A DNA stretch of 56,930 bases from an uncultured Christensenella sp. GTDB taxonomy: Bacteria; Bacillota; Clostridia; Christensenellales; UBA3700. Positions 1 through 8,389 of this stretch are shown piece by piece. The position numbers and the translations under genes are program-made. How positions within the stretch are numbered: the stretch's first letter is position 1; each line of letters opens with the position of its first letter. The notes beneath the pieces were generated by a model. It saw only the letters and a list, made by a program, of their open reading frames with translations, was not told the DNA's origin and made no database searches. The DNA lies in contig CAJTVJ010000009.1 in assembly GCA_910579785.1 (NCBI GenBank), positions 1,623 through 58,552 of the forward strand, given 5' to 3'.

Positions 1-66
1 GATTGGAGAATGCCGAGCGACGCCAGCGCAAGGATATGGCTTGACGAGCTTCAAGATATAAAGTAA
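1..66 (+). CDS. C-terminal end of an unidentified protein (partial)
   Basis: An open frame runs from the window edge through 21 codons to a TAA at 64-66. The peptide ends SARIWLDELQDIK. Codon choice (gac, agc, gcc, ata) matches the confirmed genes here, so this is probably the tail of a real gene lying to the left. It is too short for a family assignment. No rightward gene follows before 1399, so it ends a transcription unit. The hairpin at 132-159 lies between it and the converging lipoprotein gene. Confidence 0.55.
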   Translation, partial: DWRMPSDASARIWLDELQDIK

Positions 67-121
67 ATTGCTTTGTGTAAATAGGGCTAAACTGTATAAG
101 TATAACGTAATAATAATTCGA

Positions 122-159
122 CGTAAAATAAAAAGACGCACCGTATGCGATGCGTCTTT
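122..159 (-). terminator. Intrinsic terminator of the leftward lipoprotein gene
   Basis: AAAGACGCA (132-140) pairs with TGCGTCTTT (151-159). Read on the minus strand the stem is followed by a T-rich run, the complement of the A-rich 122-134, as expected downstream of the gene ending at 174. It may also stop rightward transcription from the partial gene at 1-66. Confidence 0.8.
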
Positions 160-173
160 GCTTATTGAAATTG

Positions 174-1190
174 TTATTTTTTGAGTATGCCTTTATATAT
201 GGCGTCTGTCTTTGAATAGTCAAGGTCTGCTTCCGAATAGCTGAATATTATCGTTGATTTGCTTTGAGCCGAGCCGCTGTATATCTTAGCTATTTTGCCC
301 GACCAGCTCTCGTCGATAATATATTTTTTTGCAAGTCCGTTTTCCCATATCTCCATTTCAAAGTGACTGTAATTGTATTTCATACCCGAACCACCGTTGT
401 CGTTTTCAAGATTGGCTATCGTCGTCTTGTCAGCGTTTGCAGCGTCTACGTTTATCGAAAATTTGAGATAGAAGTACTTGTTGCCATTGTCATCCGTCCT
501 CAACTCGATAGTTATGTCTTTGCTGTCTACGACGTTTTCTACATTCCAATTTACGCAAGTCTTTCTTGCTTCCTCGTCGCTTCTAGATCCCTTGGCGTCT
601 TCCGGCTTATTCCAATTATCGCTGCTTTGTTTTTTCCAAGTTGCGACTTCCAAAAGCCCTGTGCTTTCGTTGTATACGATAGGCGACTTGTTGTTCATTC
701 TATTGTATTTGCCGTTGTTGGTAAATCTGATATCCGCGGAAGTGGTCGCTTTTCTTTCAATAGAGCCGAAAGTAGCGTTGACAGGCATTTTTATCGTCGT
801 GTCGTCTTTTAGGGTATCGCTCTGTCTTCTCAATCTTTGATATATGAGCTGACCTTTATTGCTGCCCATTTTCGTCTCGCCCTTTTGGTCTCTGAAATAT
901 GCAAAATAAGCGCAGTCGATTTCGTTTTTGGTAGCTCTCGCCATCATCTGCGCGACTTTTTGCGCGTCGGTGAGAGTGGTGTCTTCATATATGTCTTTGA
1001 CGTTGCGTTGAATTTCTTGCATTGAAGCGTCGTTGTCGGCGTTTGGATATTTGAGATAATCCACAAGTACTTTTGAATAGTCGATGTCGACGATCTTTGC
1101 CTTGTTATAGACTTTGTTGCAAGCCGTGAAGCATAGACATGCGGTCACTGCCAGCGCTAGAATTAAAGTAACGATGATAAATTTTTTCAT
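174..1190 (-). CDS. Predicted lipoprotein, unknown function
   Basis: A 338-residue protein with a type II signal peptide: start MKKFIIVT, a hydrophobic core, and lipobox FTAC with the acylated Cys at residue 24 of this start. It should be tethered to the outer face of the cell membrane. The ATG at 1190 is preferred because GGGGGA lies just upstream; an in-frame ATG four codons earlier overlaps that Shine-Dalgarno. The mature part is polar, rich in Lys, Asp, Asn and Ser, with no transmembrane segment, and I recognise no domain. The middle (roughly residues 115-260) alternates Thr/Asn-rich strands, suggesting a beta fold. It stands alone between its own promoter and terminator. A substrate-binding or surface role is possible but unsupported. 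Confidence 0.75.
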   Translation of the reverse strand: MKKFIIVTLILALAVTACLCFTACNKVYNKAKIVDIDYSKVLVDYLKYPNADNDASMQEIQRNVKDIYEDTTLTDAQKVAQMMARATKNEIDCAYFAYFRDQKGETKMGSNKGQLIYQRLRRQSDTLKDDTTIKMPVNATFGSIERKATTSADIRFTNNGKYNRMNNKSPIVYNESTGLLEVATWKKQSSDNWNKPEDAKGSRSDEEARKTCVNWNVENVVDSKDITIELRTDDNGNKYFYLKFSINVDAANADKTTIANLENDNGGSGMKYNYSHFEMEIWENGLAKKYIIDESWSGKIAKIYSGSAQSKSTIIFSYSEADLDYSKTDAIYKGILKK

Positions 1191-1221
1191 AACGTCCCCC
1201 AATTTAGTTATTTATAATACA

Positions 1222-1251
1222 AGTATATCCTCAACAAAAAGTTGTTGTCAA
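1222..1251 (-). promoter_or_regulatory. Sigma-A promoter of the lipoprotein gene
   Basis: On the minus strand TTGACA (1246-1251) and TATACT (1222-1227) are separated by 18 bp, about 35 bp upstream of the start codon. Confidence 0.7.
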
Positions 1252-1330
1252 TAGCTTTTTTGGTTTTTATTATGCAAAAAATAGTAGCTTTTTTATAAAA
1301 AACATGGTGCGTTGTCCTTAGAGTTATGTA

Positions 1331-1360
1331 TTGACACGGCAGGCTGAGATAGGTTATAAT
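1331..1360 (+). promoter_or_regulatory. Sigma-A promoter of the alpha-mannosidase gene
   Basis: TTGACA (1331-1336) and TATAAT (1355-1360) with an 18-bp spacer. Transcription should begin near 1367, giving a leader of about 30 nt before the ATG at 1399. Confidence 0.8.
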
Positions 1361-1398
1361 TATTATATTACAATCTATATTATACTCAGAGGTCATAA

Positions 1399-4344
1399 AT
1401 GGTCGAGAAAATAGCTCTTTATCCCCAACATGTTACGAGACTTATGTCGATAAGAAGTAAGATATACAGCAAGGTAGCCGAGATGTCTTGCGAGGCTGCT
1501 TTGAGCAAAGAGCCGATACCGAAAGAAAAATTGGAAAACGCGCAATTCGTATCTTTCAAAAAAGGCAGCGTCTGGGCAAGTGATTTTGACTGCGCTTGGT
1601 TTAAGTTCAAGGGCAAAGTGCCTCAGACTTGCAAAGGCAAAAAGGTCGTCGCGCTGATAAACATACAGGGCGAGGGGCTTGTATATATCGACGGAGAGGC
1701 AAAGCAAGGCATCACGCAGGTGCTTTACGGAATAGATTTGATACAGTCTGTCAAGGGCAAACAGGTCGTCGATTTATTCGACTGCGCTCAGGGCGGAGAA
1801 GAGATAGATCTACTTGTAGACGCTGGATTCAACGGCAAGCGTAACAGAGCTGGGACGGAAGTCAAACTTGTGCGCAAAGACCTTGCGATTTGCGACAGCG
1901 AGAGACTTACCTATTATTACGATTATCTTCAACTCTTTATGATGATGTTGACATACGGCAAAAACAAAAGTCTGACAAAAGAGAGACTAAAAGAGATAGA
2001 CGGCGCGCTTGACAAGTCGTATAGGATAGCAAAAAAAGATTTGACAAAGGCGCACGAACTGCTTGCAAAGGTGATATCTACTCCCAACAAAGACGGCGCG
2101 AGGGAATATAGCGCGATAGGTCACGCGCATATCGACCTTGCATGGCTTTGGCCGGTGAGAGAGACAAAGCGAAAGGGGGCGCGTACTTTTGCAACCGCGC
2201 TCAATAATATCGCCAAATATCCCAATTATAAATTCGGAGCGTCGCAGGCGCAGCTCTTTGAGTGGATAAAGCAAGAAGAGCCTCAGCTTTTTGAGAGAGT
2301 GAAGAAAGCCGTTGAAGAAGGGACGATAGAGTTGCAAGGGGGAATGTGGACGGAAAACGATTGCAATATCCCAAGCGGCGAGTCTATCATACGTCAGTTT
2401 ATGTACGGCGAAAAATTTTTTAAGGACGAATTCGGCAAGCACTGCAAAGTCGTATGGCTGCCCGACGTATTCGGATATCCTGCGTCATTGCCGCAGATAA
2501 TACGTAAGTGCGACAGACAGTATTTTATGACGATAAAACTCACTTGGAATATGCAGAACAAATTTCCGTATAAGACTTTTATATGGAGAGGCATAGACGG
2601 CAGCGAGGTGCTTTCGCATATGGCGCCGCAAGGCACATACAACTCCACAGCAACGCCTTTGGCAGTCACCAAGTCCGACCTTGGCGATCCGCATGCCGAC
2701 AAGATAGACAAGGCTTTGTTGATATACGGCATAGGCGACGGAGGCGGCGGTCCCGGCGAAGCCCACATGGAGTTGCTTGAAAGGCAGGTAGACAACAAGG
2801 GAATGAGCAAGGTCGCGCGCCGTCATGCGGTAGAGCTTTTTGAAGATTTGCAAAACAATTACGGCGATTTGATACCTAAGTATGACGGAGAGTTGTATCT
2901 TGAAAAGCATCAAGGCACTTATACCTCGCAGGCGCTCAACAAGCTTTTCAACCGTCTGTTGGAGCAGTCGTTGCATACGCTTGAATGGCTTATGGCAGTC
3001 GCCAAAGTCAAGGGGTTGGACTATCAATGGGATAAGCTGGACGAGGTGTGGAAAGAGGTGCTTTTATATCAGTTCCACGATATAATCCCGGGCTCTTCTA
3101 TCAACCGAGTGTACGTCGAATCTGTGAGCAGATACAGACAGCTTTATGCTGAGGTGTGCGAGAAGATAGACGGGCTTTTGCAGTCGCTGAAAGACGGCGG
3201 AGGTTTGGGCGCGGTCAACACCGTTGGATTTGACAGAAGCGAATACGTCAAGTGGAACGATAAGTGGTATCATGCCGACGTCAAAGCCTACTCTTCGGCG
3301 TTGCTTACGCAGACAGACGGAGATTTTTCGCAGTTTTCTTTCGGCGATAATTATATTCAAAACGATAAGATAAAAGTGAGCTTTGCAAAAGACGGCAGCA
3401 TATCTTCAATGATAGATTTGACTTGCGACAGAGAACTTTGCAAGGGCGGACTTAATATTTTGACGGTATACAGCGATCCAAAATCGTATTACGACGCTTG
3501 GGATATCAATATAAACTATCCCAATATGCGCAAGTGGAAGTTTAAGTTGGACAGCTTCAAGACGTTTATAGACGGAGCAAGCGTAGTAAGGGAGAGTATC
3601 TATAATTTTAAAGACAGCATACTAATACAAAAAGTCAAGTTGACGGCAGGCGATAGTATGGTCGTATTTGACACGACGGTGGATTGGCGCGAATCTCACA
3701 AGATGTTGAGGGCTGATTTTTATCCGACGGTTTATAGCGACGTCGTTAATTGCGACATACAGTTTGGCAACGTGGATAGGTCTACGCTGCAAGATACGCC
3801 GATAAGAAAAGCTCAATTTGAGATATGCGCACATAAATTCGTCAACGTGGATCAAGATAATTACGGTGTCGCGCTCATCAATAATTGCAAGTACGGATAT
3901 AGGGCAAAAGACGGACTTATGTCGCTCAACTTGCTGCGCTCTCCTAAATATCCCGACAAAGAGTGCGATATGGGAGAACATAAATTTTCATATGCGTTTT
4001 ATCCGCACGAGGGCAAGTGGCAGGAGAGCGATTTGGTAAAGAGGGCGTATTGTTTCAACAATCCTCTTATCGTCAAGCAAGACGCGCCGATACTCGACAG
4101 TATCTTTAAAATCGACGGCGACGTCATATTGGAGACGGTCAAGGTATCCGAGGACGGCAAGAGCATAGTTGCAAGAGTCTATGAGAGATACGGCAAAGAA
4201 TGCAAAGCAAATATCAATCCCAAATTTGATTACAAAGAGATATATGAGAGCAATATGTTGGAATATGATACAAAAGCCGTGTCAGATAGCATCTTTGAAT
4301 TTGCAAAGTATGAGATAAAGACGTTGATATTTGTTTTGGATTGA
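1399..4344 (+). CDS. Alpha-mannosidase, glycoside hydrolase family 38
   Basis: A 981-residue GH38 enzyme that removes alpha-linked mannose with retention, using a zinc ion. The family signature HAHIDLAW puts likely zinc ligands at H244 and D246. The nucleophile Asp is D356 in WLPDVFGYP, and H560 in YQFHDIIPGS is the distal conserved His. QGTYTSQA near residue 500 marks the helical middle domain, and the C-terminal 400 residues form the usual beta domains. Length is typical for the bacterial family (about 850-1050). The ATG has AGAGG six bases upstream. There is no signal peptide, so it probably acts in the cytoplasm on imported mannose-containing oligosaccharides such as N-glycan fragments. 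It is monocistronic with its own promoter. Natural linkage preference cannot be read from the sequence. Confidence 0.93.
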   Translation: MVEKIALYPQHVTRLMSIRSKIYSKVAEMSCEAALSKEPIPKEKLENAQFVSFKKGSVWASDFDCAWFKFKGKVPQTCKGKKVVALINIQGEGLVYIDGEAKQGITQVLYGIDLIQSVKGKQVVDLFDCAQGGEEIDLLVDAGFNGKRNRAGTEVKLVRKDLAICDSERLTYYYDYLQLFMMMLTYGKNKSLTKERLKEIDGALDKSYRIAKKDLTKAHELLAKVISTPNKDGAREYSAIGHAHIDLAWLWPVRETKRKGARTFATALNNIAKYPNYKFGASQAQLFEWIKQEEPQLFERVKKAVEEGTIELQGGMWTENDCNIPSGESIIRQFMYGEKFFKDEFGKHCKVVWLPDVFGYPASLPQIIRKCDRQYFMTIKLTWNMQNKFPYKTFIWRGIDGSEVLSHMAPQGTYNSTATPLAVTKSDLGDPHADKIDKALLIYGIGDGGGGPGEAHMELLERQVDNKGMSKVARRHAVELFEDLQNNYGDLIPKYDGELYLEKHQGTYTSQALNKLFNRLLEQSLHTLEWLMAVAKVKGLDYQWDKLDEVWKEVLLYQFHDIIPGSSINRVYVESVSRYRQLYAEVCEKIDGLLQSLKDGGGLGAVNTVGFDRSEYVKWNDKWYHADVKAYSSALLTQTDGDFSQFSFGDNYIQNDKIKVSFAKDGSISSMIDLTCDRELCKGGLNILTVYSDPKSYYDAWDININYPNMRKWKFKLDSFKTFIDGASVVRESIYNFKDSILIQKVKLTAGDSMVVFDTTVDWRESHKMLRADFYPTVYSDVVNCDIQFGNVDRSTLQDTPIRKAQFEICAHKFVNVDQDNYGVALINNCKYGYRAKDGLMSLNLLRSPKYPDKECDMGEHKFSYAFYPHEGKWQESDLVKRAYCFNNPLIVKQDAPILDSIFKIDGDVILETVKVSEDGKSIVARVYERYGKECKANINPKFDYKEIYESNMLEYDTKAVSDSIFEFAKYEIKTLIFVLD

Positions 4345-4379
4345 AATGACTCATCTGGGTTTACTTTAAGCAAAATGCG

Positions 4380-4700
4380 GTCACCTCGACCTAAGTGGAG
4401 AGGTCTCAACGAGTTGAAATAATATGATTAGATTTCTCCACGTTGGTCGAAATGACATTGCTTGCGTATAGTTGACGATTGTAGGGGGTATGAAACTTTG
4501 AGTATACTCACAATGCTTCATATCCTATGTGACAATGGTACTAATATAAAAAAGTCATTTCGACCGAAGTGCAACGAAGCGGAGAAATCTCAACCTTGTG
4601 ATTATATTTAATTTGATTAGACCTCTCCGCGTTGGTCGAGGTGACCAGATATGACTTGTCGCTAATCAAAATATAAGTCATTTCGACGGCGGAGAAATCT
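4380..4700. repeat. Hairpin-repeat cluster 1 (five arms)
   Basis: Five arms of a dispersed repeat: forward 4380-4406, reverse 4430-4456, forward 4554-4590, reverse 4619-4646, forward 4677-4700. The forward form is GTC-N5-GACC, a variable loop, then GGA-N5-CT, where the two N5 blocks are reverse complements of each other (ATTTC/GAAAT or ACCTC/GAGGT). Reverse arms are the same unit on the other strand. The arm at 4677-4700 has lost almost all of its loop. A linker containing TATCCTATGT (4521-4530) also recurs at 7841 and 36961. The 4345-5198 gap has no supported gene; apart from these arms it holds a small G/C hairpin at 4745-4760, the GCATAT cluster and the proS promoter. Confidence 0.85.
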
Positions 4701-4840
4701 CATCATTGTATTTATTCAACTTAACATAAATTCTATTGAGCAGCGGGGCAGGGCAGCCCCCATTTTTATGCCCATTGATTTCGTATTTTTTTAAAGCGCG
4801 CGCATTGAGATTTGCCATATATTCATATATTTACCCTCGT

Positions 4841-4912
4841 GCATATTTTTATATGCAGATATCGGCATATTTGCATATCTATATATTGATATATGCGCAT
4901 ATTTGCATATGC
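4841..4912. repeat. GCATAT/ATATGC motif cluster
   Basis: The hexamer GCATAT or its reverse complement ATATGC occurs about eight times in 72 bp (for example 4841, 4851, 4865, 4873, 4891, 4897, 4905, 4907), in A+T-rich DNA about 290 bp upstream of proS. The last two overlap as the palindrome GCATATGC. Function unknown. Confidence 0.6.
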
Positions 4913-5134
4913 GTATATGTTAAGCTGAGCAGATATGGCGATGTTGTCGGCGCTTTGCGGTATTTGATTTGCCTTGATTTTGTCTTGCTCTACGGCTATT
5001 TGTCTTGCAATTTTTCTACATACCTCTCCTCTTCAAACCGACGTCATAAAGAGAGTTGCATTTCACGTATGTAAAGACAATTTGACAAAGCGTGAGATAT
5101 ATCGCTTTTATTTTATAGATATAATTTACTTTGC

Positions 5135-5163
5135 TTGATTTTATAAGAGCTATGTGCTAAAAT
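5135..5163 (+). promoter_or_regulatory. Promoter of proS
   Basis: TTGATT (5135-5140), a 17-bp spacer, then TAAAAT (5158-5163) preceded by TGC, an extended -10. No T-box leader lies between it and the start codon at 5199. Confidence 0.7.
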
Positions 5164-5198
5164 AACTCTACAAATTTATTATCGCAGAGGTAATTATC

Positions 5199-6920
5199 AT
5201 GTTGTTGAGCAAATTGGTGTGCGAGCGCACAAAAGAAGCTCCCCAGGACGCAAAAATCAAAAGCCATATTCTTTTGTCAAGAGCCGGATTTATCAAGCAG
5301 GTGTCAAACGGTATTTATACAATGACCATGCCGTGTCAGAAGATGAGCCAGAAGATACAGGCTATCATACGCCAAGAGATGGACGCGTTGGACGGGCAGG
5401 AGGTGTTGTTCCCTGTCGTCATGCCGAGAGAGATATGGGAGACTTCGGGTCGTTATAATTCCATAGGCAGCGAGATGGTGCGTTTTAAGGACAGAGCCGA
5501 CAGAGATATGTTGCTTGGTATGACGCACGAGGAAGCGGCTGTACACCTTGCCAATCATATCGTCAGCAGTTACAACCAATTACCTTTTATGATATATCAG
5601 TTGCAGACAAAGTTCCGCGACGAAGCAAGATCGAGGGGCGGTCTTATCCGTGTGCGCGAATTTACGATGAAAGACGCGTATTCCTTCCATTCGACAAAAG
5701 AGGATATGGAGGCTTATTATGACAGAATGTTTGACGCGTACTATCGCATATTCAGGCGCATAGGTCTCAAAAGATTTATCGACATTAAGTCTGACAGCGG
5801 TATGATGGGCGGAAGCGTTGCGCACGAGTTTATGCTGTTGACAGAAGTCGGCGAAGACAGTATTGTGCTTTGCAACGATTGCGATTACAGAGCTAATATG
5901 GAAGTTGCCGAGGGCGTGATAAATTCCCCTGCAAACGAAATCAAGCCTTTGGAACTTGTCTTTACGGGCGAGGATAAGACTATCGACGAGGTGTCGGCAA
6001 GGTTGGGTATTTCGCAAGACCTCACGTGCAAAGCAGTCGTATTTGCGGTAAAAGGAAACTCAGAAGAAATAGTCATTGCCTTTACAAGAGGAGATTTGGA
6101 GATCAACGAAGCAAAACTCAAAAAGGTATTGCTAAAAGATATCGTGCCGTATGACGGCGGAGCCAACGAGATTTTGGCTTGCGGCAATATCGGACCCGTC
6201 GGACTTGACAATAAGATAATCACCGTATTTGACAAATCGCTTGAAAATATAAATTCGTTGGTCATCGGAGCTAATAAGGCGGAGTATCACTACGTAGGTT
6301 TCAACTTCAAAAGAGACTTGCCAGGCGTCAAATTTGTCGACGTATCAAAGACTAGAGACGGAGACGCGTGCCCTGTCTGCGGCGGCAAATTGAGAGTGGA
6401 AAACGGCATTGAGATAGGCAATATATTCCAGCTCGGCACCAAATATACCAAGTCTATGGATATGACGGTGCACGGCGCAGACGGCGGAGAATTTCATCCG
6501 ATAATGGGATGTTACGGCATCGGAGTGGGCAGGGCTATCGCGTCTATCGCGCAGGAGTCAAGCGACGACAAGGGATTGATATTGCCAATGAGCGTCGCGC
6601 CTTGGCAGGTGCATATCTGTCCGCTTAGACTTGACGACGAGTCAGTCAAGAACAAGGCATACGAGCTTTATGACGATTTGACCAAAGCAGGTGTGGACGT
6701 GCTTTTTGACGACAGAAATGCTGCGGCAGGCGTCAAATTCAACGATGCGGACCTTATGGGCATGCCTATAAGAATTGTTGTGTCGCCAAAGAGCTTGGCA
6801 ACAGGCGAAGTTGAGATCACGGTTAGAGCCACCAAGGAAAGCCAAAAGGTGGCGTATGACAAGGCTTTGGACGTGGTCAAAGATATCATAGAAGAGCAGA
6901 TGCAATTTCTCAAAGGCTAA
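5199..6920 (+). CDS. proS: Proline--tRNA ligase (bacterial type)
   Basis: A 573-residue class II aminoacyl-tRNA synthetase that charges tRNA-Pro with proline in the cytoplasm. Motif 2 is FRDEARSRGGLIRVREF (about 139-155) and motif 3 is GCYGIGVGRAIASI (about 438). Between them, about 225-385, sits the YbaK-like insertion domain that edits mischarged Ala-tRNA-Pro. This makes it the bacterial ProS type rather than the shorter archaeal/eukaryotic type. The C-terminal 100 residues (PWQVHICPL onward) are the anticodon-binding domain. CPVCGG near residue 390 looks like half of a metal site. The ATG has AGAGG eight bases upstream. The leader is only about 30 nt, so control by tRNA-Pro through a T-box is not evident. 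A strong terminator follows; the gene is monocistronic. Confidence 0.97.
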   Translation: MLLSKLVCERTKEAPQDAKIKSHILLSRAGFIKQVSNGIYTMTMPCQKMSQKIQAIIRQEMDALDGQEVLFPVVMPREIWETSGRYNSIGSEMVRFKDRADRDMLLGMTHEEAAVHLANHIVSSYNQLPFMIYQLQTKFRDEARSRGGLIRVREFTMKDAYSFHSTKEDMEAYYDRMFDAYYRIFRRIGLKRFIDIKSDSGMMGGSVAHEFMLLTEVGEDSIVLCNDCDYRANMEVAEGVINSPANEIKPLELVFTGEDKTIDEVSARLGISQDLTCKAVVFAVKGNSEEIVIAFTRGDLEINEAKLKKVLLKDIVPYDGGANEILACGNIGPVGLDNKIITVFDKSLENINSLVIGANKAEYHYVGFNFKRDLPGVKFVDVSKTRDGDACPVCGGKLRVENGIEIGNIFQLGTKYTKSMDMTVHGADGGEFHPIMGCYGIGVGRAIASIAQESSDDKGLILPMSVAPWQVHICPLRLDDESVKNKAYELYDDLTKAGVDVLFDDRNAAAGVKFNDADLMGMPIRIVVSPKSLATGEVEITVRATKESQKVAYDKALDVVKDIIEEQMQFLKG

Positions 6921-6931
6921 AAATACAAAAC

Positions 6932-6963
6932 AAGCTCCCCAATGCTGGGAGCTTTCGTTTTTA
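6932..6963 (+). terminator. Terminator of proS
   Basis: AAGCTCCC (6932-6939) pairs with GGGAGCTT across a short loop, followed by a T-rich tail. Confidence 0.85.
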
Positions 6964-6976
6964 CGTTGATAAAGTT

Positions 6977-7300
6977 TTATAGATACGATACGCCTAAGAA
7001 TGTCATTGCAAGCCAACATATCAGCGCGAGAAGCAAAAGCATTATATAGATTACAATGCCTGTCACGGCGTATTTAAAGCAAATCTTGCCAAGTATCGGA
7101 TGACGTTTTTTTATCGAGACTCCGACTATTGCTCCGATGGGCGGTAAAATAGCTGACAGTATGACGAGAAATCTTAGCAGCATTGCGCTGTGTTTGTCAT
7201 ATCGTCTTTTTTCGGAAAAGGTACGCAGTCTTTCTCCGCAGGTGGGACAGAGCACCATATCTTCGTCGATTTGAGAATAGCATTTTGGGCAAGTTTTCAT
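6977..7300 (-). CDS. Zinc-ribbon membrane protein
   Basis: A 107-residue protein. Residues 4-21 carry CPKC and CPTC, the four-Cys zinc ribbon found at the N-terminus of many Bacillota DUF-type membrane proteins. After a charged stretch (FSEKRRYDKHS) come two predicted membrane helices, about 40-62 (LLRFLVILSAILPPIGAIVG) and 76-104. The ribbon should be cytoplasmic. No clear Shine-Dalgarno precedes the ATG at 7300, so the start is less certain than for its neighbours, although it sits right before the CPKC motif as expected. It converges on proS. Function unknown. Confidence 0.65.
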   Translation of the reverse strand: MKTCPKCYSQIDEDMVLCPTCGERLRTFSEKRRYDKHSAMLLRFLVILSAILPPIGAIVGVSIKKRHPILGKICFKYAVTGIVIYIMLLLLALICWLAMTFLGVSYL

Positions 7301-7365
7301 ATAATAATTTTATCATTACTATGGCGTTTAGTCAAATAAAAGATTTGTAAAATCTATGAGCGCTC

Positions 7366-7394
7366 TTGACTGCATAGAAGAGATATGATAGAAT
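7366..7394 (+). promoter_or_regulatory. Promoter of the ACT-domain gene
   Basis: TTGACT (7366-7371), 17 bp, TAGAAT (7389-7394). The expected start near 7401 falls on the Shine-Dalgarno AAGGAG (7401-7406), so the leader would be only about 12 nt. Confidence 0.65.
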
Positions 7395-7412
7395 TTGCAA
7401 AAGGAGATAGGT

Positions 7413-7778
7413 ATGGAATTAAAAGTTTTGGACGGAGAATTTTGTATTTGTAAGCTGAGCGGTATTGATATAAACTTAGCCGATATGCAATATTGTTTTT
7501 TCGCAAAGACAGAGGACGAAGCGTCGTTGGTATGCCGAAAAGAGTCTTTGCCTGGCAGAGCGGCGATCATAGACGGTCAGTGGAGAGGTATGCGTATTGT
7601 CGGTCAACTTGACTTTGCGCTTGTCGGTATACTGTCTAAAATAGCAAATATTTTGGCAAGCGAAGATGTTGCATTATTTGCCGTATCTACTTTTGACACC
7701 GACTATTTTTTTGTCAAAGAATATAACTTAGAAAAAGCAATCAATGCTCTTAGTAAAAACGGGTACGCGGTAATTTAA
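7413..7778 (+). CDS. ACT domain-containing protein
   Basis: A 121-residue protein resembling the stand-alone ACT-domain proteins related to COG3603, which are built from two ACT-like halves. Residues 1-55 form the first half and 56-121 the second; the segment GILSKIANILASEDVALFAVSTFDTDYFFV is split here as GILSKIANILASEDV followed by ALFAVSTFDTDYFFV, and matches the helix and strand typical of ligand-sensing ACT folds. Such proteins usually bind amino acids, but the ligand cannot be told here. AAGGAGATAGGT precedes the ATG at 7413; an in-frame TTG at 7395 overlaps that site and is rejected. The gene is alone, with a tight promoter and a repeat cluster downstream. Confidence 0.75.
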   Translation: MELKVLDGEFCICKLSGIDINLADMQYCFFAKTEDEASLVCRKESLPGRAAIIDGQWRGMRIVGQLDFALVGILSKIANILASEDVALFAVSTFDTDYFFVKEYNLEKAINALSKNGYAVI

Positions 7779-7830
7779 AATTTAATCATGTTATATTACT
7801 TATAATACACTGAGATTTGGTTTGACTCAC

Positions 7831-8224
7831 AATACTTCATATCCTATGTAACTATAACCTATATGTAAGCAATGTCATTTCGACCGTAGCGGAGAAATCT
7901 CAACAAGTTGAAAAAAATAAGCGGATAAGACCTCTCCGCGTTGGTCGAGGTGACCAGATATGGCTTGAAGCTAACCTAAATTGGGTCATTTCGACCGAAG
8001 CGTAAGCGTAGCGGAGAAATCTCAACCTTGTGAAATTTTAACTCGATTAGACCTCTCCGCGTTGGTCGAGGTGACCACACATTTGCTTGCAAGTTTGGGC
8101 GAGAGTCACTGAATTCATAAGGATGAGATTTCTCCATTCCACTACGTTACAGTCGAAATGACCAAAACTTTATTGTCTGTAACCATTATGTGTTCGCCTT
8201 GACCATAGCGGAGAGGTCTAATCG
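7831..8224. repeat. Hairpin-repeat cluster 2 (six arms)
   Basis: Arms: forward 7874-7900, reverse 7928-7955, forward 7985-8022, reverse 8049-8076, reverse 8126-8163, and a degenerate forward arm about 8194-8219. Forward ATTTC/GAAAT arms alternate with reverse ACCTC/GAGGT arms. The 7928 and 8049 reverse arms are identical over 28 bases, and match the arm at 4619. The linker with TATCCTATGT is at 7840-7849. The gap 7779-8389 contains no gene; besides these arms it holds only the promoter of the next gene. Confidence 0.85.
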
Positions 8225-8318
8225 AATAAAAAATATATTCAAGTTGTTTCTGCTCTCTGCTGTAAATCTATAAACCTTAAAACATCATAAAAATAATTTG
8301 CAAATCTTTCTAATAATA

Positions 8319-8347
8319 TTGATTTGCTCTGTGATTTACTATATAAT
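8319..8347 (+). promoter_or_regulatory. Promoter of the membrane protein gene at 8390
   Basis: TTGATT (8319-8324), 17 bp, TATAAT (8342-8347). Confidence 0.7.
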
Positions 8348-8389
8348 GATATTATTATATCAAAAAGGTACTATTGCCTTGGGGGAAGA

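Noticed and set aside
4700..5198. T-box leader for proS
   Set aside because: No T-box consensus bulge sequence or specifier/terminator structure is present, and the promoter lies about 40 bp from the start codon.
4380..8224. The regularly repeated arms as a CRISPR array
   Set aside because: Units alternate in orientation, vary in length and spacing, lie in many separate gaps, and no cas gene is present.
8324..8389. TTG start 22 codons upstream for the membrane protein
   Set aside because: It lies within the -35/-10 region of the predicted promoter; the ATG at 8390 has a strong Shine-Dalgarno.
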